A stretch of DNA of 62,317 nt, from positions 1-62,317 of the forward strand of contig JAPLOL010000128.1 in assembly GCA_026400735.1 (NCBI GenBank). The letters run 5' to 3'. This document shows, in pieces, positions 44,278 to 52,553 of this stretch (positions are counted from its first letter, which is position 1; each line of letters begins with the position of its first letter). Below the pieces are notes generated by a model. The model saw nothing but the letters and a program-made list of their open reading frames with translations. It was not told where the DNA came from and did no database searches. Origin of the DNA: Alphaproteobacteria bacterium. GTDB taxonomy: Bacteria > Pseudomonadota > Alphaproteobacteria > Caulobacterales > Aquidulcibacteraceae. A program made the translations under genes and the position numbers.

Positions 44278-45069
44278 TCAGGCAGCGGGATCTATGCTTA
44301 CAGTTTTGACATCCGCAGCGTCGAAGAACGCGGGCCAGAACTGTTCGATGGCGTAGGTCTGGCGCTCCGTGTGATCGGGCCGGTCTATTGGAACTACACG
44401 CAAATCCACGTGCGCAAGATCTGGCGGCCCGTTCGGAGATGACGCGCGCCAGTCTGCATAATTCGCATCCGGAACATAAAGCGAGAAGCCCTGTGGATTG
44501 TGCTCAAGCAAATCCGAAACAAGCACGAGCCGGCGCTGTCGAATTTCTGAGCCGAATTCCGGATCGGCGGCGACCGCGCGCAGCGCCGCGATGATGGGGG
44601 AGGCGCGTTGCGGTCCGCCGGAGCTCGCGCTGCGAAGGGCGCTGTCCAACGCTTGTGCGAACTCTTCGTCCCACGTCGCTTGCACCATGCGTGCGTTCTC
44701 GAAGAGCGGATTGGTTTGCTCCGGCGGACGCGGAAGGCATTGCGAAAACAGGATCGCCGGCTCCTGCGGCCGCCGCACGTTGATGCGCATGATGGTGAGG
44801 CGATCGTATTGCGAAAGCCGCGCGCGTTCTTGCGCAAGCACTGCGCGCAACTTGCGGCGGTGGCGGGCCTCAAGGCGATCGGTTGAATCGACCAGAACAA
44901 TTGTATGCGCGGCGAGTGGCGCGTCGGTGCGGCAGAGCGTCGTCGTGTCTGTTGGCGGCGGCCGCAGCCACAACGCGGCGCCAGCAAGCCCGCCGAGCAC
45001 CGCCAACGCCAGCGCGATCAGGACGATGCCCAGCGCGTTGCGCCCGCCCGCGCCGCGTCGCCGGCTCAC
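44278..45069 (-). CDS. Membrane-anchored protein with von Willebrand A-like domain
   Basis: 263 residues from a GTG at 45069. A single N-terminal helix (LGIVLIALALAVLGGLAGAALWL) precedes a periplasmic domain with an alpha/beta Rossmann-like order: HTIVLVDSTDRLEARHRRKLRAVL, DRLTIMRINVRRPQEPAILF, SQCLPRP, ASPIIAALRAVAADPEF, RRLVLVSDLLEHNPQGFSLY, DLRVVPIDRPDHTERQT. The first strand (VDSTD) is a MIDAS-like but incomplete vWA motif. No family recognised. The GTG overlaps the stop of the coiled-coil membrane protein by 4 bases. Confidence 0.6.
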   Translation of the reverse strand: MSRRRGAGGRNALGIVLIALALAVLGGLAGAALWLRPPPTDTTTLCRTDAPLAAHTIVLVDSTDRLEARHRRKLRAVLAQERARLSQYDRLTIMRINVRRPQEPAILFSQCLPRPPEQTNPLFENARMVQATWDEEFAQALDSALRSASSGGPQRASPIIAALRAVAADPEFGSEIRQRRLVLVSDLLEHNPQGFSLYVPDANYADWRASSPNGPPDLAHVDLRVVPIDRPDHTERQTYAIEQFWPAFFDAADVKTVSIDPAA

Positions 45070-46445
45070 GCCGGCCCGCTATTGTGGCGATTGGTGGCGT
45101 CTTCGAGTTCCGCCAACAATTCTTCGAGCGACCGGGCCGACTGCGCTTGAGCATCGGCTAGTCGCGCCCGGGCTTCGTCGATCATTGCGGCCGCGCCGCC
45201 TAGGGCATCCAGCGCCGGGCCGGCGGCGGGCGGGGGTGAGTTGAAATAGGCCGGAGCCGGCGATGTACGTGCGCCCGCATTTTCCTGGCGATAGAGGTGC
45301 ACGGCGCCTGCGGCCGCCTCATCCAGCGCCCGCGCTTTAGCGTCGAGTGTCTCGATCTTCAAAGCCGCCGCGTCGAAGGCTTTGCTCATGGCTTCAAACT
45401 CGGCGCGCATCTTTTCGGTTCGGGCCGAAAGCGCTGCCTTCGCGGCATTGATCGGGGTTTCGAGTTCGAGGCGCGCGTCGGCGCGAAAATCGGAGAGCGC
45501 CTCGCTCGCAGCTTGCGCCGCGCGATCCATCTTGCCGAAATCCGGATAGGGGTCGTCGAAACCGGAATAGCCTTTGAGCGCTGAAAACACCCACACGCCG
45601 GCGCCAAGCATCAGCAGGATGATCGCCTGTGGTGAATCTAGCGCCAGCAGCGACCATAGATGGAAGCCTGCGTCGGAGCCCATATCCACAGTGCGCCCGC
45701 TGAGCGCAGCCAGTTGATCGCGCCTGTCGGCGGCGAAGAGGTTCAGCATCAGCGCTAGCAAGCCGACAAACGCGAACGCCAGTCCACCCAAGAGCTTCAT
45801 GGGCAATTGTCGATGCTGCAAATAGCGCAGACCTAGAAAACCGGCGATGAAGCCCAGCGTTACGTTGGCGCCGGACAGGCCAATCGCGGTGATCGCGCCG
45901 CCCAATAGTCCGCGCGCGTCGTCCTCGGCAAACAATGCTGCACTGAAGAGTGCTTCGAATACAGCGGCGCAGAACAGCAGCCCCGATTGCAGCAGTGTCG
46001 ACTTCGGATAGATCGCGGCGCGCCGCAGTTCGTGACTGCGCTTGAAGGCTTCGAGCTCCTGACGCGCTTGGGTCGCGCGGGTCGAGGCGTCATTCCAGTC
46101 ATGCGCCAAACGGCCGGATGTCTGGCGCAGCGCTAACCGGGCGTCGAGCGCGGGGCCGCTAAAATCCTGCGGCGCAGGCGCGAGCGCTCGCAGCCGCCGC
46201 TCTGCATCTGCCTTGGCGTCGGTGCGAGACTGATCCACACGCGCGCGCTCCGTGGCCACTGCGTCGAGCACCGCCTTTTCGGCGTCTGAGAGGTCATCCG
46301 CGTCATGCCGGGGCAGATTGCGGGCAGCGTCTTCCCTGGCGCGCTTGCGAATGCCGAGCTTTTTGTCGAGGGCGGACGCGCTGAGGCCCTGCGGCGGTCT
46401 GGCCGCAGCGCGATCGGCGTTGGGCTTAGTTTGCCCTCCATCCAT
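45066..46445 (-). CDS. Coiled-coil four-helix membrane protein, uncharacterised
   Basis: 459 residues from the ATG at 46445 (a TTG at 46496 is less likely). A soluble N-terminal 150 residues with heptad-like coiled coil (EKAVLDAVATERARVDQSRTDAKADAERRLRALAPAPQ) precedes four helices (SGLLFCAAVFEALFSAALFA; LLGGAITAIGLSGANVTLGFIAGFLGLRYL; LLGGLAFAFVGLLALMLNLF; PQAIILLMLGAGVWVFSALKGYSG). Then comes a GFDDPYPDFGKM turn and a C-terminal coiled coil to residue 459. It pairs with the vWA-like gene downstream. Unknown system. Confidence 0.6.
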   Translation of the reverse strand: MDGGQTKPNADRAAARPPQGLSASALDKKLGIRKRAREDAARNLPRHDADDLSDAEKAVLDAVATERARVDQSRTDAKADAERRLRALAPAPQDFSGPALDARLALRQTSGRLAHDWNDASTRATQARQELEAFKRSHELRRAAIYPKSTLLQSGLLFCAAVFEALFSAALFAEDDARGLLGGAITAIGLSGANVTLGFIAGFLGLRYLQHRQLPMKLLGGLAFAFVGLLALMLNLFAADRRDQLAALSGRTVDMGSDAGFHLWSLLALDSPQAIILLMLGAGVWVFSALKGYSGFDDPYPDFGKMDRAAQAASEALSDFRADARLELETPINAAKAALSARTEKMRAEFEAMSKAFDAAALKIETLDAKARALDEAAAGAVHLYRQENAGARTSPAPAYFNSPPPAAGPALDALGGAAAMIDEARARLADAQAQSARSLEELLAELEDATNRHNSGPA

Positions 46446-46523
46446 GTGAGCCCGCTCCCCTGATGTCACTAAAGCGCGTATGCGGCGCTTCTCCAAGAGG
46501 CGCCTGCGGGCTATCAGGGAGCC

Positions 46524-47276
46524 GTGAACGATCTCAAAGACTTACTGAAGCTCGCCGACACCGCTGCGGCCGCTGCTGGCGAGGCGCTGCTCGCCAACCG
46601 TGTCCAATGGGGCGTGATTGAAGACGTGCAGGGCCGGGAAGTGAAAATTGGCGGCGATAAGCACGCCGAAGAGATCGTGCTGACCGCCATCCAGCGCGAA
46701 AGCGATTATCCGATCATCTCTGAGGAGGCGGGCTGGACCCGTTCGCTGCAGCGCGGCGACCGGTTCGTGTGGGCTATCGATCCGCTCGACGGCAGCGTGA
46801 ACTATTTGCGAGGCTATCCGCATTGCGCGGTTTCAATCGCGCTTCTTGATGAAGGCAAGCCAATCCTCGGAGTGGTTGATTGTTTCGTGACCCGCGAGCG
46901 TTTTACAGGCGCCATCGGACACGGCGCTTGGCTCAATGGTGCGCAAATGCACGTGTCGGCGATCGAAAATCCAGCGAAAGGGATCCTTCAAACCGGCGTT
47001 CCGTCGCGGGCGAGTGACGAATCCATGAAGGCGTTCGAACAGCGCCTTCGCACTTGGCAGAAGGTGCGCATGATCGGCTCGGCGGCGACCGCGCTCGCTT
47101 ATGTAGCGGCGGGCCGTGCCGAGGCTTATCGTGAATCTGGCTCGATGATCTGGGATGTCGCTGCCGGTTGCGCGCTGGTGGAAGCTGCGGGCGGCAAGGT
47201 TCGCATTGAAGGCGCTGCGCTCGATCAGCCCCTTGAGGTCGCAGCCTGCAACGGCGCCGCGCCCATCCCAGATTGA
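46524..47276 (+). CDS. Inositol monophosphatase family protein
   Basis: 250 residues from a GTG at 46524. The lithium-sensitive phosphatase motifs are present: the metal region IISEEAG, the WAIDPLDGSVNYLRGYPHCAVSIAL block, and the WDVAAGCALVEAAGG end. SuhB/CysQ-like members act on inositol phosphates, fructose bisphosphate or PAP. Which one is not shown. Divergent from the coiled-coil protein gene. Confidence 0.93.
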   Translation: MNDLKDLLKLADTAAAAAGEALLANRVQWGVIEDVQGREVKIGGDKHAEEIVLTAIQRESDYPIISEEAGWTRSLQRGDRFVWAIDPLDGSVNYLRGYPHCAVSIALLDEGKPILGVVDCFVTRERFTGAIGHGAWLNGAQMHVSAIENPAKGILQTGVPSRASDESMKAFEQRLRTWQKVRMIGSAATALAYVAAGRAEAYRESGSMIWDVAAGCALVEAAGGKVRIEGAALDQPLEVAACNGAAPIPD

Positions 47277-47428
47277 TCTCTCATTTTCGTAATCGAACCC
47301 GCTGCGACGGATTGGTCTGCCTAGGCCGTTAGCATCAGCAAGATGTTATGAAGGAACATGGCGAAGGCGATGGACAGCGCTGTTTCATCTCTCCAAAGGT
47401 GAGGTGTAGCGAATAATTCGCAGGGTGA

Positions 47429-48811
47429 GTGGGGATGATCCGCGACACGGTCCTTCTGGGATCGGCTCAAGCCATAAGCGATGCTTGGACCGTGCGTGCC
47501 GACTGGGCGCCTGCGAGCCTAAGCGTGCGCGGAGTGGTCCTGATTGGCCCTGGTGATGCGCCGGCGCCGGTGCTTGGGCGCGCGCCTGTGTGGGATGCGC
47601 TCGATCTCTCGGCTGTCCAAGGCGCGAGCGTTATTCTCATTGATCCACCCGCTGACGGCGCTGCTAAACGCGCGGTGCTGACGCGCGCCGCCGCGGCCGG
47701 TCTGCGTTGCTTCCTACTTGCCGAGGGCAAGCTACGCCGTCTCCGCCTTGATGATCTGATTGGCCGTCCGCTCGGCGACGTCGACTTTGCTCGCATCCGT
47801 GAGGTCGTCGCCGGCAGGCGAGTGCTTATCACCGGTGGCGGCGGCTCGATTGGCGGCGAACTTGCGCGGCGGATTGCGACGCTTTCGCCCGCGCGCCTCA
47901 CGTTGCTCGATAGCTCAGAGCATAATCTCTATCGCATTGGGCTTGAGCTGCGCGATGCGGTGCAGGTGTTGGCCGATATTCGCGACGAGCGCTCCGTCGG
48001 TCGTTGGTTCGCGACGGAGCGTCCGGAAATTGTCTTTCACGCTGCGGCGTTGAAGCAAGTGCCGATGGTCGAGGCGTTTCCCAGCGAAGGGGTGCTCACC
48101 AATGTGCTCGGACTGCAGAATGTCGCTGAAGCTGCGCAGCATATTGGCGCGGATCTGATCTTTGTATCGACGGATAAGGCCGTGGATCCATCCGGCCTGG
48201 TGGGCGCGTCGAAACGGCTAGGTGAGATTTATTGCCAGGCGCTTGATCGCCAGGGCCCCGACCGCGCCATTCCGGTGCGCCTCGGCAACGTGCTTGGGTC
48301 AGCTGGTTCGGTCACTCCGATCTTTGAAGGTCAGCTTGCTGCAGGCGGCCCGCTAACAGTCACCGATCCAGACGTGACGCGGTTCTTCCTCACTATCCCG
48401 CAAGCGGCCGATGCGTTGTTGCAGGCGGCTGCTGTCGGTCTCAACGCGGAGCCACGGGGCTGCGCGCTGGTAATCGAGATGGGAGAGGCGCTCCCCGTCG
48501 TGGAACTTGCACGCGAAGTCATTCGTCTTGAGGGCCTTCGCCCGGACGTTGATGTGCCGATCATCTACACAGGTCTGCGCCCCGGCGAAAAATTGCATGA
48601 GGCGTTAGTCGCTTCGGACGAGTGGCAGGAAGCCGATCCTGCGCCCGGTGTTATCGCCGTTGCGTCGCCGGCGCGCGCGTTTAGTGACGTGAGCGCTGTG
48701 ATGGCGGAACTCACGGCGCTTGCCCGTGATGGCGCTAATGAGAAGATCGCAGCGGCGCTTTTCGACGCAATCGGTGGCGACGCGTCCACGAGCCGCGCCC
48801 AGGCCGGCTAG
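47429..48811 (+). CDS. Short CapD/WbpM-like nucleotide-sugar epimerase/dehydratase
   Basis: 460 residues from a GTG at 47429 (ATG at 47435 possible). The catalytic half has the NAD loop VLITGGGGSIGGELARRI, the strand RPEIVFHAAALKQVPMVEAFPSEGVLTNVLG, and STDKAVDPSGLVGASKRLGE, then IPVRLGNVLGSAGSVTPIFEGQL. The position that is Met or Tyr in WbpM/PglF or FlaA1 is Val here. The usual four N-terminal helices are absent: only a short Rossmann-like segment (residues 20-125) precedes the catalytic part. Soluble and perhaps altered in substrate choice. No polysaccharide cluster adjoins. Confidence 0.85.
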   Translation: MGMIRDTVLLGSAQAISDAWTVRADWAPASLSVRGVVLIGPGDAPAPVLGRAPVWDALDLSAVQGASVILIDPPADGAAKRAVLTRAAAAGLRCFLLAEGKLRRLRLDDLIGRPLGDVDFARIREVVAGRRVLITGGGGSIGGELARRIATLSPARLTLLDSSEHNLYRIGLELRDAVQVLADIRDERSVGRWFATERPEIVFHAAALKQVPMVEAFPSEGVLTNVLGLQNVAEAAQHIGADLIFVSTDKAVDPSGLVGASKRLGEIYCQALDRQGPDRAIPVRLGNVLGSAGSVTPIFEGQLAAGGPLTVTDPDVTRFFLTIPQAADALLQAAAVGLNAEPRGCALVIEMGEALPVVELAREVIRLEGLRPDVDVPIIYTGLRPGEKLHEALVASDEWQEADPAPGVIAVASPARAFSDVSAVMAELTALARDGANEKIAAALFDAIGGDASTSRAQAG

Positions 48812-49977
48812 TCCAGCGTACGCCGGAAGCGCAAGAGCGCGAGCGTCGCGAGCACCAACAAAATCACGCTGAGCGGCCAGAGATCGCCGACGACGTCGGC
48901 GAACCCAGCCCCTTTCAATACGATCTCGCGGACGATGCGCAGGAAGTGTGTGATTGGCAGCGCTTCGCCAATGACTTGCGCCCACCCAGGCATTGCGCGG
49001 AACGGAAACATAAAGCCGGAGAGCAGGATGGAGGGCAGAAAGATGAAGAATGTCATTTGCATCGCCTGCATCTGCGTGCGCGCGACGGTCGAGATGAGAT
49101 AGCCCAGCATCAAATTCGCCAGGATGAAGAGCGTCACTGCCGCCAAGAATGCGAGCAGAGATCCGGTGAACGGAATGCGGAAGAGCAACGTTGCGACGAC
49201 TAGGACAATCGCGACCTGAATTGCCCCGACAAAAACGTAGGGCGTCGTCTTGCCGATCATGACTTCGAGCGGCCGCACCGGCGTTGCTAGGAGATTTTCC
49301 ATCGTGCCGCGTTCGGTTTCGCGCGTGAGTGCGATCGATGTGATCATAACCATCGTCATCGTGAGGATGACGCCCAGGAGGGCCGGCACAATGTTGAAGG
49401 CGCTGACGCCGGCGGGATTGTAGCGGCGATGCACGACGATTTCATACGGCGGCGGCGCCTGAGCGAGGTAGGCGAGAGGCCCGGTAAATTGCGTGGCGAA
49501 CGCGGACTGGGCGATGCGCTCGATTGCGCCAAGCGCCCCGCTGGCGGCCACGGGATCGCTTGCGTCAGCTGCGACTAGAATTTGTGGTCTCTCGCCCCGG
49601 ACAAGGCGACGTTCGAAGCCTTCAGGGATGGAAATCAGAAATGTCGCCTGGCCGGAGCGGATCATGGCCTCGCCGTCCTCGGCGCGTTGCGTGACCGCGA
49701 CAACGTCGATGAATGAAGACTGTGCGAGCGACGCGAGAAACGCGCGCGTCATCGGTCCATCTTCGCGCATTTCGACGACGGCGGGCATGTGGCGCGGATC
49801 GGTGTTGATGGCGTAGCCAAACAGCACGAGCTGCATCACCGGCATCATGATCATGATGGCAAAGGTCGGCCGGTCGCGGCGCATCTGCACGAGTTCCTTG
49901 AGGAACACCGCGAACACGCGCGCCCAAGAAAGATCGAAAAACGACGCGATGCGGGAAGGGCGCGGCGCGGCGGTCAT
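48808..49977 (-). CDS. ABC-2 type permease of a drug/lipid exporter
   Basis: 389 residues. The YhhJ/YbhR-like layout: an N-terminal helix (FAIMIMMPVMQLVLFGYAI), a large extracytoplasmic domain (residues 60-190), then five helices with the ABC-2 signature region (VISTVARTQMQAMQMTFFIFLPSILLSGFMFPFRAMPGWAQVIGEALPITHFLRIVREIVLKG). Works with the ATPase and HlyD-like adaptor, which overlap it in frame, to export an unknown compound. Only one permease gene is present, so it is probably a homodimer. Stop overlaps the stop of the CapD-like gene (CTAG). Confidence 0.92.
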   Translation of the reverse strand: MTAAPRPSRIASFFDLSWARVFAVFLKELVQMRRDRPTFAIMIMMPVMQLVLFGYAINTDPRHMPAVVEMREDGPMTRAFLASLAQSSFIDVVAVTQRAEDGEAMIRSGQATFLISIPEGFERRLVRGERPQILVAADASDPVAASGALGAIERIAQSAFATQFTGPLAYLAQAPPPYEIVVHRRYNPAGVSAFNIVPALLGVILTMTMVMITSIALTRETERGTMENLLATPVRPLEVMIGKTTPYVFVGAIQVAIVLVVATLLFRIPFTGSLLAFLAAVTLFILANLMLGYLISTVARTQMQAMQMTFFIFLPSILLSGFMFPFRAMPGWAQVIGEALPITHFLRIVREIVLKGAGFADVVGDLWPLSVILLVLATLALLRFRRTLD

Positions 49978-50900
49978 TGGAAATTGTCCATCGCGCCGGA
50001 CATCAGGTAGATGAAGATCTCCTCGAAGCCGGCTTCGATCGGCGCGATTTCGACGTGCGGCTGCGCTCCTTTGACGGTGCGGACAGCGCGTTCGAGTGCA
50101 GCAGGGTCTTTGCCGCAGGCGTGAATTTCCGCGCCGAAGCGTGCAACGAGATCGACGCCGGGTGAGGCTTCAAGCAATTCTTGCGCGCGCATGAGCGGGC
50201 GCCCGGCGATGCGCCAGCCGTAGAGGCCAATCTGCTTTGGGATTTCGGCCGTCGGGGAGTCGATCAGCTTCTTGCCGTAGGCGATGTAGGCGATGGAATC
50301 ACACTGGACAGCTTCGTCCATGTAGTGCGTGCTGACGAGTGTGGTGACGCCTTGCGCGGAGTAGCGCCGGATCGCGTCCCAGAAGTCGCGGCGGGCTTTG
50401 GGATCGACGCCGGCGGTCGGCTCGTCGAGCAGCAGCAGTTCTGGTTCGTGGATCATGCACGCCGCTAACGCCAAGCGCTGCTTCCAGCCGCCGGAGAGTT
50501 TGCCGGCGAGCTGTGTCTGGCGTTCGACGAGGCCGAGATCGGCGAGGGCGGCGTCCACGCGTTCCGCGCGGCGATCCAATCCGTAGAGGCGTGAGATGAA
50601 TTCTAGGTTCTCGCGGATCGAGAGGTCTTCGTAGAGCGAGAATTTTTGCGTCATGTAGCCGACGCGCTCTTTGATTTTGAGACTTTCCTTCAGCACGTCG
50701 AAGCCAAGCACTTCGCCTTCGCCGCTTTCGGGCTTCAGCAGGCCGCACACCATGCGGATGGTTGTCGTTTTGCCTGAGCCGTTCGGACCTAAGAAGCCGT
50801 AGATCGCGCCGCGCGGGACTTTTAGATCGAAATGGTCGACGACGGTGCGGTCGCCGAAGCGCTTGGTCAGGCCGCGCACATCGATGACGGTGTCGGTCAT
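49974..50900 (-). CDS. ABC transporter ATPase subunit
   Basis: 308 residues. Walker A GPNGSGKTTTIRMV, signature LSGGWKQRLALAACMIHEPELLLLDEPTAGVDPKARRDFWD, and Walker B LLLLDEPTAG are complete. The ATPase of the YbhF/daunorubicin-type exporter family drives the overlapping permease. C-terminal 80 residues may contact the permease. Start ATG at 50900 overlaps the adaptor gene stop (ATGA). Confidence 0.96.
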   Translation of the reverse strand: MTDTVIDVRGLTKRFGDRTVVDHFDLKVPRGAIYGFLGPNGSGKTTTIRMVCGLLKPESGEGEVLGFDVLKESLKIKERVGYMTQKFSLYEDLSIRENLEFISRLYGLDRRAERVDAALADLGLVERQTQLAGKLSGGWKQRLALAACMIHEPELLLLDEPTAGVDPKARRDFWDAIRRYSAQGVTTLVSTHYMDEAVQCDSIAYIAYGKKLIDSPTAEIPKQIGLYGWRIAGRPLMRAQELLEASPGVDLVARFGAEIHACGKDPAALERAVRTVKGAQPHVEIAPIEAGFEEIFIYLMSGAMDNFQ

Positions 50901-51724
50901 TCCGCGATCCGGATGTCCACGGGCATGCCGGGGCGGATCGGCGTTGCGCTGTCGAAGCGCGCCTCGATCAAGAAGACGAGCTTCTCGCGCTGATCAAGTG
51001 AGTAGATTACTGGCGGCGTGAACTGCGGCTCGGTTGCTACGAAACTGACGCGCGCTTCTACGGGCTGAGCGCAGCCATCGCAGCTCACATTGATACGTGT
51101 GCCAACTGGTAACTGCGCTAGCATTGCTTCCGGCGCGAAGAAGCGCACCTTCATGTTCTCTGGCGCTAGTAGCGACGCGATCGGCTGGCCTGCTGAGACG
51201 ACTTCGCCTTGGCGATGGAAGATCTGCTGGATCGTGCCGGCGAGCGGAGCCGTGCCGGCGAGATCTTCCAACCGTTCTTGCGCCAAGCTGGTCTCGGCGC
51301 CTGCGGCCGTTGCTTGTCGGCGTGCTTGCGCGAGTTGTGCGTTGGCTGCATCGAGTGATGCGCGATCTGCATCGAGCCGTGCGCGCGGGTAGAAGCCGCG
51401 ATCGGCGAGCTGGGTGCTGCGGGCGTAGTTGCGTTGCGCGAGAGTAGCTTGTGCTTGCGCTGTGCGAACGGCGGCGGCGGCGGCGGCGCGCTGCGCTTGA
51501 GCGCTCTCGGCGCTGTAGTTCAGGCGATTTGGATCGAGCCGGAAAACGCGCGCGCCAGCTTCAACTGCGTCGCCCTCGCGCACAAATAGCTCACCGACAA
51601 CGCCCGCGTCTTGGCTCGAAAGATAGATATAATCACCCTCGCCATAGCCTTGAAGCACGTTCGATGTTTCGCGCGCGCATGCGGCGGCGAGCAGAGCGAG
51701 AGAGAGGATCAGAAAGCGCTTCAT
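50897..51724 (-). CDS. HlyD-like membrane fusion (adaptor) protein, lipid anchored
   Basis: 275 residues. MKRFLILSLALLAAACARE is a lipoprotein signal (lipobox AAAC). A biotinyl-lipoyl-like barrel (YIYLSSQDAGVVGELFVREGDAVEAGARVFRLD) surrounds a coiled coil (AQRAAAAAAVRTAQAQATLAQRN...ARLDADRASLDAANAQLAQARRQATAA). The barrel halves resume with AGTIQQIFHRQGEVVSAGQPIASLLAPEN. It links inner-membrane exporter and outer membrane. YbhG-like. Cotranscribed with TetR, ATPase and permease. Confidence 0.92.
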   Translation of the reverse strand: MKRFLILSLALLAAACARETSNVLQGYGEGDYIYLSSQDAGVVGELFVREGDAVEAGARVFRLDPNRLNYSAESAQAQRAAAAAAVRTAQAQATLAQRNYARSTQLADRGFYPRARLDADRASLDAANAQLAQARRQATAAGAETSLAQERLEDLAGTAPLAGTIQQIFHRQGEVVSAGQPIASLLAPENMKVRFFAPEAMLAQLPVGTRINVSCDGCAQPVEARVSFVATEPQFTPPVIYSLDQREKLVFLIEARFDSATPIRPGMPVDIRIAE

Positions 51725-52371
51725 GCGCGTGGCTCCAGCCCGGAGAGCAGGACATCGAACTGCTGTTCGATCAGTTTTTGCGGTTCATTAAGAGCGGTTT
51801 CACCGCCCAGGACATGCGTCCACATCGCCTCAAAGAAGAGCGGGCCAATGAAGGCGCGTACGACGGCGTCTTTGTCAACGCGCCGGATCTGGCCTTTTGC
51901 CATTGCGCCTTCGATCAGGGTCTCAAGCGCGCCGCGCGCTTTTTCGACGACGTTCTCGCGATAGTATTTCGCGATTTCGGGGAAGCGGCCGGAGATACCG
52001 ATTACGAGGCGCGGCACGGCGAAGAGGTTCGGATCGCTCAGGCGAAACGCGGCGGCTGTCGCCATCATGCGCAGCGCTGTCTTGGGATCGGCAGCGCCCA
52101 TCACGGCGATCTGCTGAACATTCTGCGCGAGCGGGCCGACCTTCGCTTCAATCAGAGCTTCCAGCACGGCGACCTTGCTTGGGAAGTAGAGATAGATCGC
52201 CGCCTTCGAGAGCCCGGCGCGCTTGGCGATGTCTTCCATCCGAGCAGCTTCAAAACCGCGTGCGACGAACTCCTCCAACGCCGCCTCGAGAATTTCCTCC
52301 GGACGCGCTTCCGCCCGCCTGCGCCAGCGCGGGGCGGGATCGGGCGACTTGAGGGCAGGCGATTGGCTCAT
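51721..52371 (-). CDS. TetR-family repressor of the exporter operon
   Basis: 216 residues. The N-terminal helix-turn-helix (ARPEEILEAALEEFVARGFEAARMEDIAKRAGLSKAAIYLYFPSKVAVLEALI) is typical of TetR/AcrR regulators, followed by a helical ligand domain. It heads the exporter operon and has a palindromic operator immediately upstream, so autoregulation by an inducer exported by the pump is the likely model. Confidence 0.95.
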   Translation of the reverse strand: MSQSPALKSPDPAPRWRRRAEARPEEILEAALEEFVARGFEAARMEDIAKRAGLSKAAIYLYFPSKVAVLEALIEAKVGPLAQNVQQIAVMGAADPKTALRMMATAAAFRLSDPNLFAVPRLVIGISGRFPEIAKYYRENVVEKARGALETLIEGAMAKGQIRRVDKDAVVRAFIGPLFFEAMWTHVLGGETALNEPQKLIEQQFDVLLSGLEPRA

Positions 52372-52381
52372 TCGGTCAATA

Positions 52382-52399
52382 TAACTGACTGGTCAGTTA
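52382..52399. promoter_or_regulatory. TetR-type operator upstream of the exporter operon
   Basis: TAACTGAC, two bases (TG), GTCAGTTA: an 8-bp perfect dyad, 10 bases from the TetR start. The short, near-continuous palindrome with GAC-TG-GTC core matches TetR/AcrR operator style. Confidence 0.85.
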
Positions 52400-52466
52400 G
52401 TTGCAAGCGTAGAATGATGCCGCTCGCATTTTGACCAAGACCAGAGCCAGCGCTGGCCAAGAAAAA

Positions 52467-52491
52467 GGGCGGCGTCCTGAGAACGCCGCCC
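52467..52491 (-). terminator. Intrinsic terminator after the TonB receptor pseudogene
   Basis: On the minus strand GGGCGGCGT, loop, ACGCCGCCC followed by TTTTTC. It ends transcription from the receptor gene ahead of the TetR operon. Confidence 0.9.
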
Positions 52492-52553
52492 GTAGTCGGG
52501 AAGGAGGAGGAGAGCGGCGGCGCCTAGGAGGGAACGCCACCGCCAAACCGCGC

